Assembly: GCA_903924855.1 (NCBI GenBank)
Contig: CAIYCW010000133.1
Coordinates: 1-41,897 of the forward strand
From: an uncultured Rhodospirillales bacterium
Lineage (GTDB): Bacteria; Pseudomonadota; Alphaproteobacteria; Acetobacterales; Acetobacteraceae
DNA: 41,897 nucleotides
Reading direction: 5' to 3'
Positions 8,567 through 18,438 of this stretch are shown here, one piece after another (position 1 is the first letter of the stretch; each line of letters begins with the position of its first letter). The notes below the pieces were generated by a model. It was not told the origin of the DNA. It searched no databases and worked only from the letters and a program-made list of their open reading frames with translations. Position numbers and translations under genes: made by a program.

Positions 8567-9510
8567 TCCGTCTTGTTCTGGCAGCCTGGCTGCTGCTGTC
8601 CGGTGCCGCCTGCGCCGAGACCTTCACCTACGGCATTGTTGGCAACCAGGGGTCCGACTGGATCATGCTGATCGCCAACAAGAAGGGCTTCTTCAAGGCG
8701 GAGGGGCTGGAGGCGGACATGATCTCCACCCCGTCGAGTGCCGCGGTGCAGCAGCAGATTGCGGCAGGGTCACTGAATTTCGGCACGGGTGGGATTTTCG
8801 ACCCGGTGCGGGCGATCGACAAAGGGGCGGATGTGACGCTGCTGCGCACCAATTTGTCGCCGCCGCCCTATGCGTTGCTGGCCAAGCCTGAGATCAGGAC
8901 GCTCGCCGATCTGAAGGGCAAGACCATCTCGGTGGGCGGTGCGCAGGACATCACGCGCACCTATCTGGAGCGGATGCTTGAGCCGTCCGGTGTGCATCGC
9001 GGGCAGTATGATCTGGTCTATGCGGGGGCCACGGCGGCGCGCTTCGCCGCCCTGCAATCGGGTGGGGTGGATGCGGCGATCATCAACGCGCCGTATAATT
9101 TCCGCGCCGAGACGGCAGGGTTTCGCAGCCTCGGGCTGGTGGCCGATTTCGTGAAGGACCTGCCGTTCACGGTGATCTCGGTCAATCGCAGCTGGGGGCT
9201 GGCGCATCGGGACACGGTGAAGCGGTTCCTGGCGGCGTATGAAAAGGCGTCTGTCTGGTACAACACGCCCGAGAACCATGCCGAGGTGGTGGATATTCTG
9301 GCGCATGCCTCCAACACCGATCCGGCCGATGCCGAGCGCAGCTACAATTTCTATGTGGCGATCAAGGCGTTCGACAATGCCGGCACGCTGCCGCCCGAGA
9401 AGGTGCAGGCGGTGGCGGATTTTCTGGCCGCGACCGGCCAGCTGGAGGGCAAGGCCGAGGTTTCGCGCTTCGTGACGCCTGGGCTGAGTGTGACGGGGGC
9501 CGCGCAGTGA
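8563..9510 (+). CDS. NMT1/SsuA-type ABC substrate-binding protein
   Basis: 315 residues with a clear Sec signal peptide (MIRLVLAAWLLLSGAACA-ET). The mature part shows the NMT1/TauA/SsuA pattern: G-x-VGNQGSDWIMLIANKKGFFKAEGLEAD, AAVQQQIAAGSLNFG, and LADLKGKTISVGG. Such proteins feed sulfonates, nitrate, thiamine precursors, riboflavin or aromatic acids to SsuBC-type transporters. The start at 8563 gives an ATGA overlap with the preceding gene and places the signal peptide at the N-terminus. It is the first of three transporter subunits that are translationally coupled. Confidence 0.92.
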   Translation: MIRLVLAAWLLLSGAACAETFTYGIVGNQGSDWIMLIANKKGFFKAEGLEADMISTPSSAAVQQQIAAGSLNFGTGGIFDPVRAIDKGADVTLLRTNLSPPPYALLAKPEIRTLADLKGKTISVGGAQDITRTYLERMLEPSGVHRGQYDLVYAGATAARFAALQSGGVDAAIINAPYNFRAETAGFRSLGLVADFVKDLPFTVISVNRSWGLAHRDTVKRFLAAYEKASVWYNTPENHAEVVDILAHASNTDPADAERSYNFYVAIKAFDNAGTLPPEKVQAVADFLAATGQLEGKAEVSRFVTPGLSVTGAAQ

Positions 9511-10289
9511 GCGGCGCGCGCATGGGGGGCAAATCCCATGCGGCGGGCGTTATCGCGTTGATCTCGGTGGTGGGCGGGTTGCTGGCCTGGGAGGCGGCGA
9601 GCCGGCTGCTGGTGTCCAACAAGCTGTTCCTGGCCGCGCCCACGCAGATCGTGATGGCGGTGATCGGCCTCGCCCGCAGTGGCGCGCTTGCGCATCATGC
9701 GGCGGTGAGTGCCGGCGAGTTTGCGGCGGGGTTTGCCATCTCGACGGTGATCGGCATTCCGCTGGGGCTGGTGATGGCCAGCTCGAAGACCGCCAAATCG
9801 GCGCTGCAGCCCTGGGTGTACGGGCTTTATGCCACCCCCACCGTGGCGCTGGCACCGCTGTTCATCCTGTGGCTGGGCATCGGCATCTGGTCAAAGGTGC
9901 TGGTGGTGCTGTCGCTTGTGGTGTTTCCGATCGCGCTGAACACCGAGGCGGGGTTGCGCACCACCAGCCGGGAGCTGGTGGAGACGGTGCGCAGCTTCGG
10001 CGCCTCCGCCTCGCAGGTGTTCTTCAAGGTGTCGCTGCCCTCGGCGGCACCGCTCATCTTCACCGGACTCAGGCTTGGCATCGGGCGCGGCCTGATCGGG
10101 GTGGTGGTGGCGGAGCTGTTCGGCGCGCGGGCGGGGCTCGGCCAGTTGATCAGCGAGAGTTCCGAGACGTTCAACATGCCCAATCTGTTCGCCGGCGTGT
10201 GCCTGCTGGCGCTGTCCGGCATTGCGCTGACGGTGGGCTTCACCAGCCTGGAGCGAAGGCTTTTCCCATGGCGTGAGGAGCAGGGCTGA
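9507..10289 (+). CDS. ABC transporter permease, SsuC/TauC type
   Basis: 260 residues with about six membrane segments. The EAA loop reads ELVETVRSFGASASQVFFKVSLPSA and is followed by the family's PxIFTGLRLGIGRG stretch. It starts at a GTG that overlaps the stop of the binding-protein gene (GTGA) and ends on a TGATG overlap with the ATPase. It should form a homodimeric channel with two copies of the ATPase at 10289. Confidence 0.93.
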   Translation: MSGARMGGKSHAAGVIALISVVGGLLAWEAASRLLVSNKLFLAAPTQIVMAVIGLARSGALAHHAAVSAGEFAAGFAISTVIGIPLGLVMASSKTAKSALQPWVYGLYATPTVALAPLFILWLGIGIWSKVLVVLSLVVFPIALNTEAGLRTTSRELVETVRSFGASASQVFFKVSLPSAAPLIFTGLRLGIGRGLIGVVVAELFGARAGLGQLISESSETFNMPNLFAGVCLLALSGIALTVGFTSLERRLFPWREEQG

Positions 10290-11068
10290 TGGCGCATCCG
10301 AAGCTGGAGGTGAGCTGGCTGCGCAAAAGCTTTCCGGGGCTGGATGTGATCGGCGGCATCTCGGCTGCGGTGCAGAAGGGGGAGTTCATCTCGATCGTGG
10401 GGCCGTCCGGCTGTGGCAAGACCACGTTTCTGAGGATTGTGGCGGGGCTGGAGCAGGCCAGTGGTGGTGAGGTGCGCCTCGATGGGCGCGTGGTGCGCGA
10501 GCCGGGCGCGGATCGCGGCTTCGTGTTTCAGTCCGACAATCTGCTGCCGTGGCGGACGATCTATGACAATGCGCGGATCGGCCAGGAGATCGCCGGCCGC
10601 AGCGGCGCCGCCGAGCGCCAGCGCACGATGGACATGCTCAAGCTCGTTGGGCTTGAGGGCTTCGAACATTACTACCCGCGCCAGCTCTCCGGCGGCATGC
10701 GCCAGCGGGTGAATCTGGCGCGCGCGCTCGCGGTTGATCCGGAGGTGCTGCTGATGGATGAGCCGTTCTCGGCGCTGGATGCGCAGACCCGCGAGATCAT
10801 GCAGACCGAGCTGCTGCGCATCTGGGAGCGTGGCCGCAAGACGGTGCTGTTCGTGACGCATCAGATCGATGAGGCGGTGCTGCTGTCCGACCGTGTGTGG
10901 GTGTTCGCGCGCAGGCCCGGGCGGTTGCAGGAGGTGATCGACATCCCCATTCCGCGCCCGCGGGACCTGTCCGCCAAGCGGACGCCGGACTTCGTGGCGC
11001 TCGTTGATCGAATCTGGCGACTGATCGAACACGACGTGCGAGACAGTGTGCTGCATGAAAATACGTGA
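10289..11068 (+). CDS. ABC transporter ATP-binding protein, SsuB/TauB type
   Basis: 259 residues. Walker A GPSGCGKT, the SsuB-type Q-loop region FVFQSDNLLPWRT, signature LSGGMRQR, Walker B VLLMDEPFSALDAQTR and switch VTHQIDEAV. The ending PIPRPRDLS is usual for nitrate/sulfonate-type ATPases. It completes the importer 8563-11068. Its 3' end overlaps the start of the MFS gene by 14 nt, so import and possible efflux genes share a transcript. Confidence 0.94.
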   Translation: MAHPKLEVSWLRKSFPGLDVIGGISAAVQKGEFISIVGPSGCGKTTFLRIVAGLEQASGGEVRLDGRVVREPGADRGFVFQSDNLLPWRTIYDNARIGQEIAGRSGAAERQRTMDMLKLVGLEGFEHYYPRQLSGGMRQRVNLARALAVDPEVLLMDEPFSALDAQTREIMQTELLRIWERGRKTVLFVTHQIDEAVLLSDRVWVFARRPGRLQEVIDIPIPRPRDLSAKRTPDFVALVDRIWRLIEHDVRDSVLHENT

Positions 11069-12305
11069 TGAGTTCACCGCGACCGCGGAAGGGGATGCGA
11101 ACTGGCGCGCCACGCTGATTGCGATGGTGGGCGTGCAGTTCGTGATGTCGGTGGCACTCACCGGGATGAGCCCGGTGTTCCCGCTGTTCCTGCCCGAGCT
11201 TGGGGTGACGGACCGCGCGACGGTGGAGTTCTGGGCCGGGATCCTGAATTCCTCCGGGTTTCTGGTGGCGGCGCTGATGTCGCCGTTCTGGGGGCAGATG
11301 GCGGATCGCTACGGGCGCAAGATGATGGTGCTGCGCTCCAGCACGGCGATCTGCATCTTCTCGGCGCTGATGGGGCTGTCCACCAGCGTGTGGCATCTGT
11401 TTGCGCTGCGGGTGATGATGGGCGCGTTCAGCGGGTTTTCGGCCTCCGCCATAGCACTGGTGGCAAGCCAGGTGCCGGAGCGGCGGTTGGGCTCGTCGCT
11501 GGGGTGGCTGAGCACCGGGCAGCTGACCGGCTCGCTGATCGGGCCGTTGCTGGGCGGCAGTGTGGCCGATCTGGCCGGCAGCTACCGGCTCGCGTTTCTC
11601 ATGACGTCGATCCTGGCGGGCATCGCCATGCTGCTTGCGGTGCGCATGGTGCGCGAGACCTTCGTGTTCGACGTGATGCGCAAGCGGACAGGGCTTGCGC
11701 AAAGCTTTCAGCTGGTGTTCCGCAACCGCGCTTTGGTGCCGCTGCTGGTGGTGCTGCTGCTGGCGCAGTTCGGTACGCGCACGGTGCAGCCGGTGGTGTC
11801 GCTGTTCGTGAAGGATCTGATGGGCGATGCGCCCAACCTGGCCACGCTGGCCGGGTTTGCCTTCTCGGTGACCGGGTTTGCCGATCTGATCGCATCGCCG
11901 TTCCTGGGCAAGCGCTCGGACGTGCTGGGCTATCGCCGGGTGCTGCTGATCTGCATCGCGGGGGCTGCCATCTTCACCCTGCCGCAGGCCTTCGTGCACA
12001 GCTATTGGGGGTTTGTGGCGGAGCGGTTTGCGGTGGGGCTGTTCATCGGCGGCATTCTGCCGACGGCCAATGCGCTGATCGGGCGCAGCGTGTCGGCGCA
12101 TCATCGGGGCCTGGTGTATGGCACCACGGCGTCCGCCACGTTTCTGGGCAGTTTCCTGGGTCCGTTCAGTGGCGGCACCATCGCCTCGCTCTATGGCATT
12201 CGCGTGGTGTTTGTGGTGACGGCCTGCGTGCTCGGGATGAACTGGTTCTGGGTGTTGCTGCGGGTGCCGAAAGGGCCGCCGGGGGTGGAGGAATTGGCCA
12301 CCTAG
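11055..12305 (+). CDS. MFS transporter (multidrug/solute efflux type)
   Basis: 416 residues with about twelve hydrophobic segments. The loop between helices 2 and 3 carries the MFS motif A variant (GQMADRYGRKMM). Helix 5 has GPLLGGSVADLAGSYRLAF, resembling the proline/glycine motif C of drug:proton antiporters. I prefer the ATG at 11055 over the GTG nine bases earlier. It overlaps the ATPase gene and is the last gene of the long plus-strand run. It could export a product or toxic analogue of the imported compound. Substrate unknown. Confidence 0.88.
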   Translation: MKIRDEFTATAEGDANWRATLIAMVGVQFVMSVALTGMSPVFPLFLPELGVTDRATVEFWAGILNSSGFLVAALMSPFWGQMADRYGRKMMVLRSSTAICIFSALMGLSTSVWHLFALRVMMGAFSGFSASAIALVASQVPERRLGSSLGWLSTGQLTGSLIGPLLGGSVADLAGSYRLAFLMTSILAGIAMLLAVRMVRETFVFDVMRKRTGLAQSFQLVFRNRALVPLLVVLLLAQFGTRTVQPVVSLFVKDLMGDAPNLATLAGFAFSVTGFADLIASPFLGKRSDVLGYRRVLLICIAGAAIFTLPQAFVHSYWGFVAERFAVGLFIGGILPTANALIGRSVSAHHRGLVYGTTASATFLGSFLGPFSGGTIASLYGIRVVFVVTACVLGMNWFWVLLRVPKGPPGVEELAT

Positions 12306-12350
12306 GCTCCGTGAGACGACGCAGCCTCCGGCCTGCGCCTGATTTCGCCG

Positions 12351-12824
12351 TCAGTGCTTGGCGGTTCGGGTCAGTGCCAGGGCGGATCCCACGAAGACGA
12401 TGTGAACAGCGGCCATGGTGAGCAGCTGCGGGATCTCGGTGTCGTTCATATAGGCGCGCAGCAGGTGGATGGCAGAGATCATCACGATGGACAGCGCCAC
12501 CTTCGCCTTGATGCCGTTGCTGTCCACCTTGCCCAGCCAATCCGGCTTCTCATCCGCATTGCCGATGTTGATCGGGCTGATCGACGATTCGTAGGAGGAC
12601 AGCGCCACCATCACCAGCAGATTGGCCACCAGCACCAGGTCCAGGATCGACAGCACCAGCAGCACCACCTCGGTGTCCTTGGCGGTGGTGATGTCCGCGA
12701 TCAGATGCAGCACCTCTCGCCCCACCATGACGTAGAGCGCCAGCACGGTGACCGCGAGCGCCAGATAGAGCGGCAGCAGGGTCCAGCGTGTGGCCAGCAG
12801 AAAGCGTTCCAGACCGTTTTTCAT
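12351..12824 (-). CDS. UPF0114 family membrane protein (YqhA-like)
   Basis: 157 residues with about four membrane segments. The features match UPF0114: an N-terminal LERFLLATRWTLLPLYL, a central ILDLVLVANLLVMVALSSYE, then a loop with KPDWLGKVDSNGIKAKVALSIVMISAIHLL. The function of the family is unknown; it is an inner-membrane protein found widely in proteobacteria. It is convergent with the MFS gene ending at 12305 and divergent from the MFS gene at 12922. Complete and undisturbed. Confidence 0.9.
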   Translation of the reverse strand: MKNGLERFLLATRWTLLPLYLALAVTVLALYVMVGREVLHLIADITTAKDTEVVLLVLSILDLVLVANLLVMVALSSYESSISPINIGNADEKPDWLGKVDSNGIKAKVALSIVMISAIHLLRAYMNDTEIPQLLTMAAVHIVFVGSALALTRTAKH

Positions 12825-12921
12825 GGGCGCCGATCAAGCAGGGAAAGATATGCCGGCGAGGATTGCACATCGCTGAGGGCGCTGCCATCGTGACAGGCTT
12901 GGGTTGCTGGTGAGAGGCTGA

Positions 12922-14181
12922 ATGCGTCTGTTTGCCGCCTTGCGGATCGCGCCCGTGGCGTTGCTGTGGAGCGGGCTGTCGCTGTCGGCGCTGGGCGATC
13001 AGCTTTACGCGGTGGCGCTGTCCTGGATTGCGGTGGATGTGTTCGGCCAGGCGGCCGGCTATCTGCGGGCGTTTGCGGCGCTGGCAGGGCTGGTGGCCAC
13101 GCTGGGCGTGGGAAGCTGGGCGGACCGGCTGGATCAGCATTGGGGGATGGTGGCGGCCGATCTGGGGCGGGCCGCCATTCTGGCCGTGCTGGTGCTGTCC
13201 TGGCAGATCATCGGGGCACCGACTGCGTTGATGCTTGTGCTGGTGATCGTGGTGCTCGCGGTGGGGGAGGCGATGTTTCGCCCGGCGCTGCAGACCGTGC
13301 TGCCGCATCTGGTGGCGGATCGGCAGGTCTTGCAGGCGGCCAACGGGCTGCTGGATGCGACCGATCGCAGTGCAAGGCTGATCGGGCCCGGGCTGATCGC
13401 GGCGATCGCCAGTGTGGTGCCGATGGTTGGGTTCTTTGCCATCGATGCGGTGAGTTTTCTGCTCTCGGCCCTGGCGGTGCTGGGCATTGCCCGGCTGCGC
13501 CCCGATTTGCCGGAGACGCGGCTGGCACGGCCGGACAGTGTGGTCGCGAGCATTCTGCGCGGGGTGCGGGCGATGGCCGCCCACCGGCTGATGCGGTTCT
13601 TTCTGGCGACCGTGGGCCCGTTCAACGGGGCGTGGGTGGCGGTGTATTACTTCGTGCTGCCGCTGATGATCGCCGAGCAATATCCGGGCGGGGATGGGCT
13701 TGCCGAATATGGGCTGGTGATCTCGGCCTATGGCTGCACCAATCTTGCCTCCAACATCGTGCTGGCCAGCCGGAGGCTTCCGGAGAATCCGCAATTCCTG
13801 ATGAATTTCGGCAATCTGATCGTGGGGGTGGGGATATTGTTGATCGGCCTGTCCAGCCTGCTGCCGGCGCAGTGGCGGTTTGCCGGGTATTGCCTGTCGG
13901 CCGCGGTGGGGGCGATCGGCGGGCCGATGAAGGATCTGCCGATGGCGGTGCTGCGCCAGACCAGGCTGCACCCGGCGGACATGCCGGCCGCGATGCGGGC
14001 CTATATGTCGGCCAGCAATGCTGGCACCCTGCTTGCACTGGCGATCACACCGGCTTTGCTGATGTGGCTGGGCGATCGGCTGGTCGTGCTGCTCTGTGCC
14101 TTGGTGTATTTTGTGGTGGCGGGGCTGGGACTGGTTCGGTTTCGCGATTTTCGGGATGGGCCGGTGACACAGAGGCTGTGA
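12922..14181 (+). CDS. MFS transporter (EntS-like)
   Basis: 419 residues, about twelve membrane segments. LSLSALGDQLYAVALSWIAVDVFG in helix 1 and the ADRLDQHWGMVAADLGRA loop resemble EntS/bacillibactin-exporter-like MFS proteins. AMFRPALQTVLPHLVADRQVLQAANGLLDATDRSARLIGPGL is the conserved middle region. These proteins export siderophores, macrolides or other secondary products. It has a GAGAGG ribosome site 6 nt ahead of the ATG. It is followed after 48 nt by the OppD-type ATPase, so the two may share a transcript. Substrate unknown. Confidence 0.87.
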   Translation: MRLFAALRIAPVALLWSGLSLSALGDQLYAVALSWIAVDVFGQAAGYLRAFAALAGLVATLGVGSWADRLDQHWGMVAADLGRAAILAVLVLSWQIIGAPTALMLVLVIVVLAVGEAMFRPALQTVLPHLVADRQVLQAANGLLDATDRSARLIGPGLIAAIASVVPMVGFFAIDAVSFLLSALAVLGIARLRPDLPETRLARPDSVVASILRGVRAMAAHRLMRFFLATVGPFNGAWVAVYYFVLPLMIAEQYPGGDGLAEYGLVISAYGCTNLASNIVLASRRLPENPQFLMNFGNLIVGVGILLIGLSSLLPAQWRFAGYCLSAAVGAIGGPMKDLPMAVLRQTRLHPADMPAAMRAYMSASNAGTLLALAITPALLMWLGDRLVVLLCALVYFVVAGLGLVRFRDFRDGPVTQRL

Positions 14182-14229
14182 CATGCGGCCCGGCGTGATG
14201 CAGTGTTCCGGGCTGCCAAGCTGTTGGAG

Positions 14230-15236
<1,007 letters not shown>

Positions 15237-15240
<4 letters not shown>

Positions 15241-16316
15241 GCGGAGCTATTCTGGAGGTCACCAACCTCGCCAAGCATTACCCGGTCCGCAAGGGCATTG
15301 TGCGCCGCAAGTTGGTGGGGTCGGTGCGCGCGGTGGATGGTGTGTCCTTCAAGCTGATGCGCGGTGAGACGCTGGCGCTGGTGGGGGAGAGCGGCTGCGG
15401 CAAGTCGACCACGGCGCGGCTTGTGCTGCGCTTGATCGAGCCCTCCGCGGGGTCGGTGTATTTCGAGGGGACCGACATCACCGAGATGGGTGGAGCGCCG
15501 CTGCGCCGTCTGCGCCGGCGGATGCAGATCGTGTTTCAGGACCCGTTCGCCTCGTTGAACCCGCGCATGCAGGTGGGCGCCATTCTGGATGAGCCGTTGC
15601 TGCTGCATGGCATGGGCGATGCCGATGCGCGAAAGGCGCGCGTGGCGCAGCTGCTCGATCTGGTGGGGTTGGCGCCGTATCACGCCAATCGCTATCCGCA
15701 TGAATTCTCCGGCGGCCAGCGCCAGCGCATCGGCATTGCGCGGGCCCTGGCGGTGGAGCCGTCGCTTGTGGTGTGCGACGAGCCGGTCTCGGCACTCGAT
15801 GTGTCGATCCAGGCGCAGGTGGTGAACCTGCTGAAGGATCTGCAGCAGCGCCTGGGCCTGTCCTATCTGTTCATCGCGCATGATCTGGCGGTGGTGAAGC
15901 ACATGGCCGACCGGGTGGCGGTGATGTATCTGGGCCGGATCGTGGAGATCGGCCCGAAGGACGCGCTGTTCGCCACACCGCGCCATCCGTATACGCGGGT
16001 GCTGCTCGATGCGATCCCCAGGCCCGATCCGCGCCGGGCGGAGCGTGTGGCGGTGCCCGGGGGCGATCTGCCAAGCCCGTTGAACCCGCCGCCTGGCTGC
16101 CATTTCCACACGCGCTGTGCGTTTGCCACCGATCGCTGCAAGACCGAGGCGCCGAGCCTGCGGGAGATGGCGGACGGGCATGCGGTGTCCTGCCATCACG
16201 CCGAGAGCCTGCCGGAATACACGGTGGCGCAGGCGGCTGCGTCCAGCCCGGCCGCGGCGCAGCGCCTGGCGCTCTATGCCGGACGGCGGGCGCGGGCGGC
16301 GGCGGTTGCGGGGTGA
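15237..16316 (+). CDS. ABC transporter ATP-binding protein, OppF/DppF type (no adjacent permease)
   Basis: 359 residues. Walker A GESGCGKS, signature [16 protein letters not shown], Walker [13 protein letters not shown], switch AHDLA, C-terminal [15 protein letters not shown]. It ends with an Ala/Arg-rich tail of about 30 residues that is longer than usual. It is partner to the D-type ATPase at 14230, with an ATGA overlap. The 47-nt identity with the F-type ATPase at 5855 lies in the signature region. Confidence 0.93.
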
Positions 16317-16360
16317 GGTTTTAACCGGGCTGCGCGCGTTCTGGGGCAAGGCGGTCTTCG

Positions 16361-16388
16361 GTCATTGCATGGATACGCCGGCAATGAC
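16361..16388. promoter_or_regulatory. 8-bp dyad, candidate operator upstream of the Fe-type alcohol dehydrogenase
   Basis: GTCATTGC (16361-16368) and GCAATGAC (16381-16388) form a perfect 8-bp inverted repeat with a 12-nt centre, about 52 nt ahead of the ATG at 16441. The spacing fits a dimeric regulator site better than a terminator, since no T-run follows. Just downstream GAAACGCCA occurs twice at an 11-nt period (16402-16410, 16413-16421). Confidence 0.35.
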
Positions 16389-16440
16389 GATGATGCGGCA
16401 GGAAACGCCATAGAAACGCCAGAACGGGAGAAGCCCGCCC

Positions 16441-17610
16441 ATGATCACGCAATACGTCTCGCCGCGATTCATGCTGGTGGGCGGCGGCGCCGTGGCGCAG
16501 CTGGCCGAGGTGCTGGGCAAGTTCGGGCTCAGCCGGCCGTTGATCGTGACCGATCCGTTCATGGTGCGCTCGGGTCTGCTGGCGCGGTGCACGGGGCCGT
16601 TGCAGGCGGCGGGGATCGAGGCTGTGGTGTTCAGCGACACCATCCCGGAGCCCACCGACACCGTGGTGCTGGCCGGGGTTGATGTGCTTCGGGCAGGGGA
16701 TTTCGACTGCCTGGTTGGGTTTGGCGGCGGTTCGCCGATCGACACCGCAAAGGCCATGGCGATCCTGCCGGAGGGCTCGCGCGACATTCGCGCGCTGAAG
16801 GTGCCGCATGCAGCCGATGCGGCAACGCTGCCGGTGATCGCCATTCCCACCACCGCCGGCACCGGCAGCGAGGCCACGCGCTTCACCGTGATCACCGATC
16901 ATGCGCGCGATGAGAAGATGCTGATCGCGGGCTTGGGCTGCCTGCCGCTGGCGGCGTTGGTGGATTACGAGCTGACCTTCTCGGTGCCGAAGCGGATCAC
17001 CGCCGATACCGGGGTGGACAGCCTCACCCATGCGCTGGAGGCCTATGTGTCGCGGCGGGCCAACCCGACCAGCGACGCGCTGGCGGTCTCGGCGATGCGG
17101 CTGATCGGCGCCAATCTGCGCACCGCCTATCACGAGCCGGACAATGCGGCGGCGCGCGAGGCGATGATGCTGGGGGCGATGCAGGCGGGGATCGCGTTCA
17201 GCAATGCGTCCGTCGCCCTGGTGCATGGCATGTCGCGGCCGATCGGGGCGCATTTTCATGTGCCGCACGGACTGTCCAACGCGATGCTGCTGCCGGCGGT
17301 GACACGCTTCGGGGTGGAGGCGGCGCCGGCGCGCTACGCCGAGGCCGCGCGCTGCATCGGCTTTGCCGCGGCCACCGACAGTGACGCGGTGGCGTGCGGC
17401 AAGCTCACCGAGGGGCTGGAGGCGCTGAACGCCGAGCTTGGCGTGCCCAGCCCGCGCGCGCATGGCATCGACGCCGCCGCGTGGGAGGCCAGGCTTGCGG
17501 TGATGGCCGAGCAGGCTCTGGCCTCCGGCTCGCCCGCCAACAATCCGCGTGTTCCCAGCGCCGAGGAGATCGTGGCGCTGTATCGGGTGGTCTACGGCGC
17601 CAACCGGTGA
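16441..17610 (+). CDS. iron-containing alcohol dehydrogenase
   Basis: 389 residues, the standard length for group III (Fe-dependent) alcohol dehydrogenases, which also include maleylacetate reductase, 1,3-propanediol and lactaldehyde dehydrogenases. Nucleotide-binding GFGGGSPID is at 93-101 and TTAGTGSEATRFTV at 137-150. The four metal ligands are in place: Asp193 and His197 (TGVDSLTHALEAY), His262 (VHGMSRPIG) and His276 (HVPHGLSNA). The ribosome site GGGAGAAG precedes the ATG. It is followed after 45 nt by an SDR, so a two-step oxidoreductase pair is possible. Substrate unknown; the histidine-rich end matches FucO/propanediol-type better than butanol dehydrogenases. Confidence 0.92.
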   Translation: MITQYVSPRFMLVGGGAVAQLAEVLGKFGLSRPLIVTDPFMVRSGLLARCTGPLQAAGIEAVVFSDTIPEPTDTVVLAGVDVLRAGDFDCLVGFGGGSPIDTAKAMAILPEGSRDIRALKVPHAADAATLPVIAIPTTAGTGSEATRFTVITDHARDEKMLIAGLGCLPLAALVDYELTFSVPKRITADTGVDSLTHALEAYVSRRANPTSDALAVSAMRLIGANLRTAYHEPDNAAAREAMMLGAMQAGIAFSNASVALVHGMSRPIGAHFHVPHGLSNAMLLPAVTRFGVEAAPARYAEAARCIGFAAATDSDAVACGKLTEGLEALNAELGVPSPRAHGIDAAAWEARLAVMAEQALASGSPANNPRVPSAEEIVALYRVVYGANR

Positions 17611-17655
17611 GATGCTCGCAGCCGGGCGTGATCATCTGAAAACAGGGGCGTCATC

Positions 17656-18420
17656 ATGGATCTGGGGCTTGCAGGACGGCGCGTGCTGATCACCGGCGGA
17701 TCGAAGGGCATCGGCTTTGCCACGGCACGGGTGATGCTGGAGGAGGGCTGTGAGGTGATCCTGGCCTCGCGCTCGACCGCGGCGTTGCAGCAGGCGCAAA
17801 GCGCGCTGGGTGGCCAGACGCGGGTGCAGACCGTGGTGGCCGATCTGTCGCACAGCGAGGAGCGGGAGCGGATGTTTCGCCTGCATCCGCAGATCGACAT
17901 TCTGGTGAACAATGCCGGCGCCATCCCGTCCGGCGGGTTGCTCGATCTGTCGATGGAGCGCTGGGCGGAGGCGTGGTCGTTGAAGGTGATGGGCTATATC
18001 CACCTCACCCAGCTTTATCTGGGGGCGATGAAGGAGGCGGGTTCGGGCACCATCGTCAACATCATCGGCTCGGCCGGGCGCAATCCGCGCTACGACTATG
18101 TGTGCGGCGGCACCGGCAATGCGGCGCTGATGGCGTTCACCGGCGCGGTGGGCGGGCGTGCGGTGGATTGGGGGGTGCGGGTGTTCGGCATCAACCCGGC
18201 GCAGACGCGCACCGAGCGCAACATCACGCTGAGCAAGGCGCGGGCGCTGCAGATGTTCGGCGATGAGAGCAGGTGGCAGGACCTGCAGGAGAAGCTGCCG
18301 CTGGGACGGCCGGCGGAGCCTGTGGAGATCGCCCGGGCGGCGGCGTTCCTGGCCTCACCGGCGTGCGGCTATGTGAGTGGCACCGTGCTCGATGTGGATG
18401 CCGGTGGCAGCTATCGCTGA
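17656..18420 (+). CDS. short-chain dehydrogenase/reductase with non-canonical active site
   Basis: 254 residues. The cofactor half is classical: TGGSKGIG (13-20) and NNAG (85-88). The C-terminal SGTVLDVDAGGSYR is also typical. The catalytic region differs: Ser139 is present (IIGSAG), but where YxxxK should stand the protein reads YDYVCGGTGNAAL, so Lys is replaced by Asn155 and Tyr148 sits three residues too early. I recall a group of SDRs with a similar GNAALMAFT stretch, so this may be a conserved variant, not damage. It lies 45 nt after the iron alcohol dehydrogenase. Cytosolic NAD(P)-binding protein; reaction uncertain. Confidence 0.88.
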   Translation: MDLGLAGRRVLITGGSKGIGFATARVMLEEGCEVILASRSTAALQQAQSALGGQTRVQTVVADLSHSEERERMFRLHPQIDILVNNAGAIPSGGLLDLSMERWAEAWSLKVMGYIHLTQLYLGAMKEAGSGTIVNIIGSAGRNPRYDYVCGGTGNAALMAFTGAVGGRAVDWGVRVFGINPAQTRTERNITLSKARALQMFGDESRWQDLQEKLPLGRPAEPVEIARAAAFLASPACGYVSGTVLDVDAGGSYR

Positions 18421-18438
18421 GGAACGGATGATAACGCG

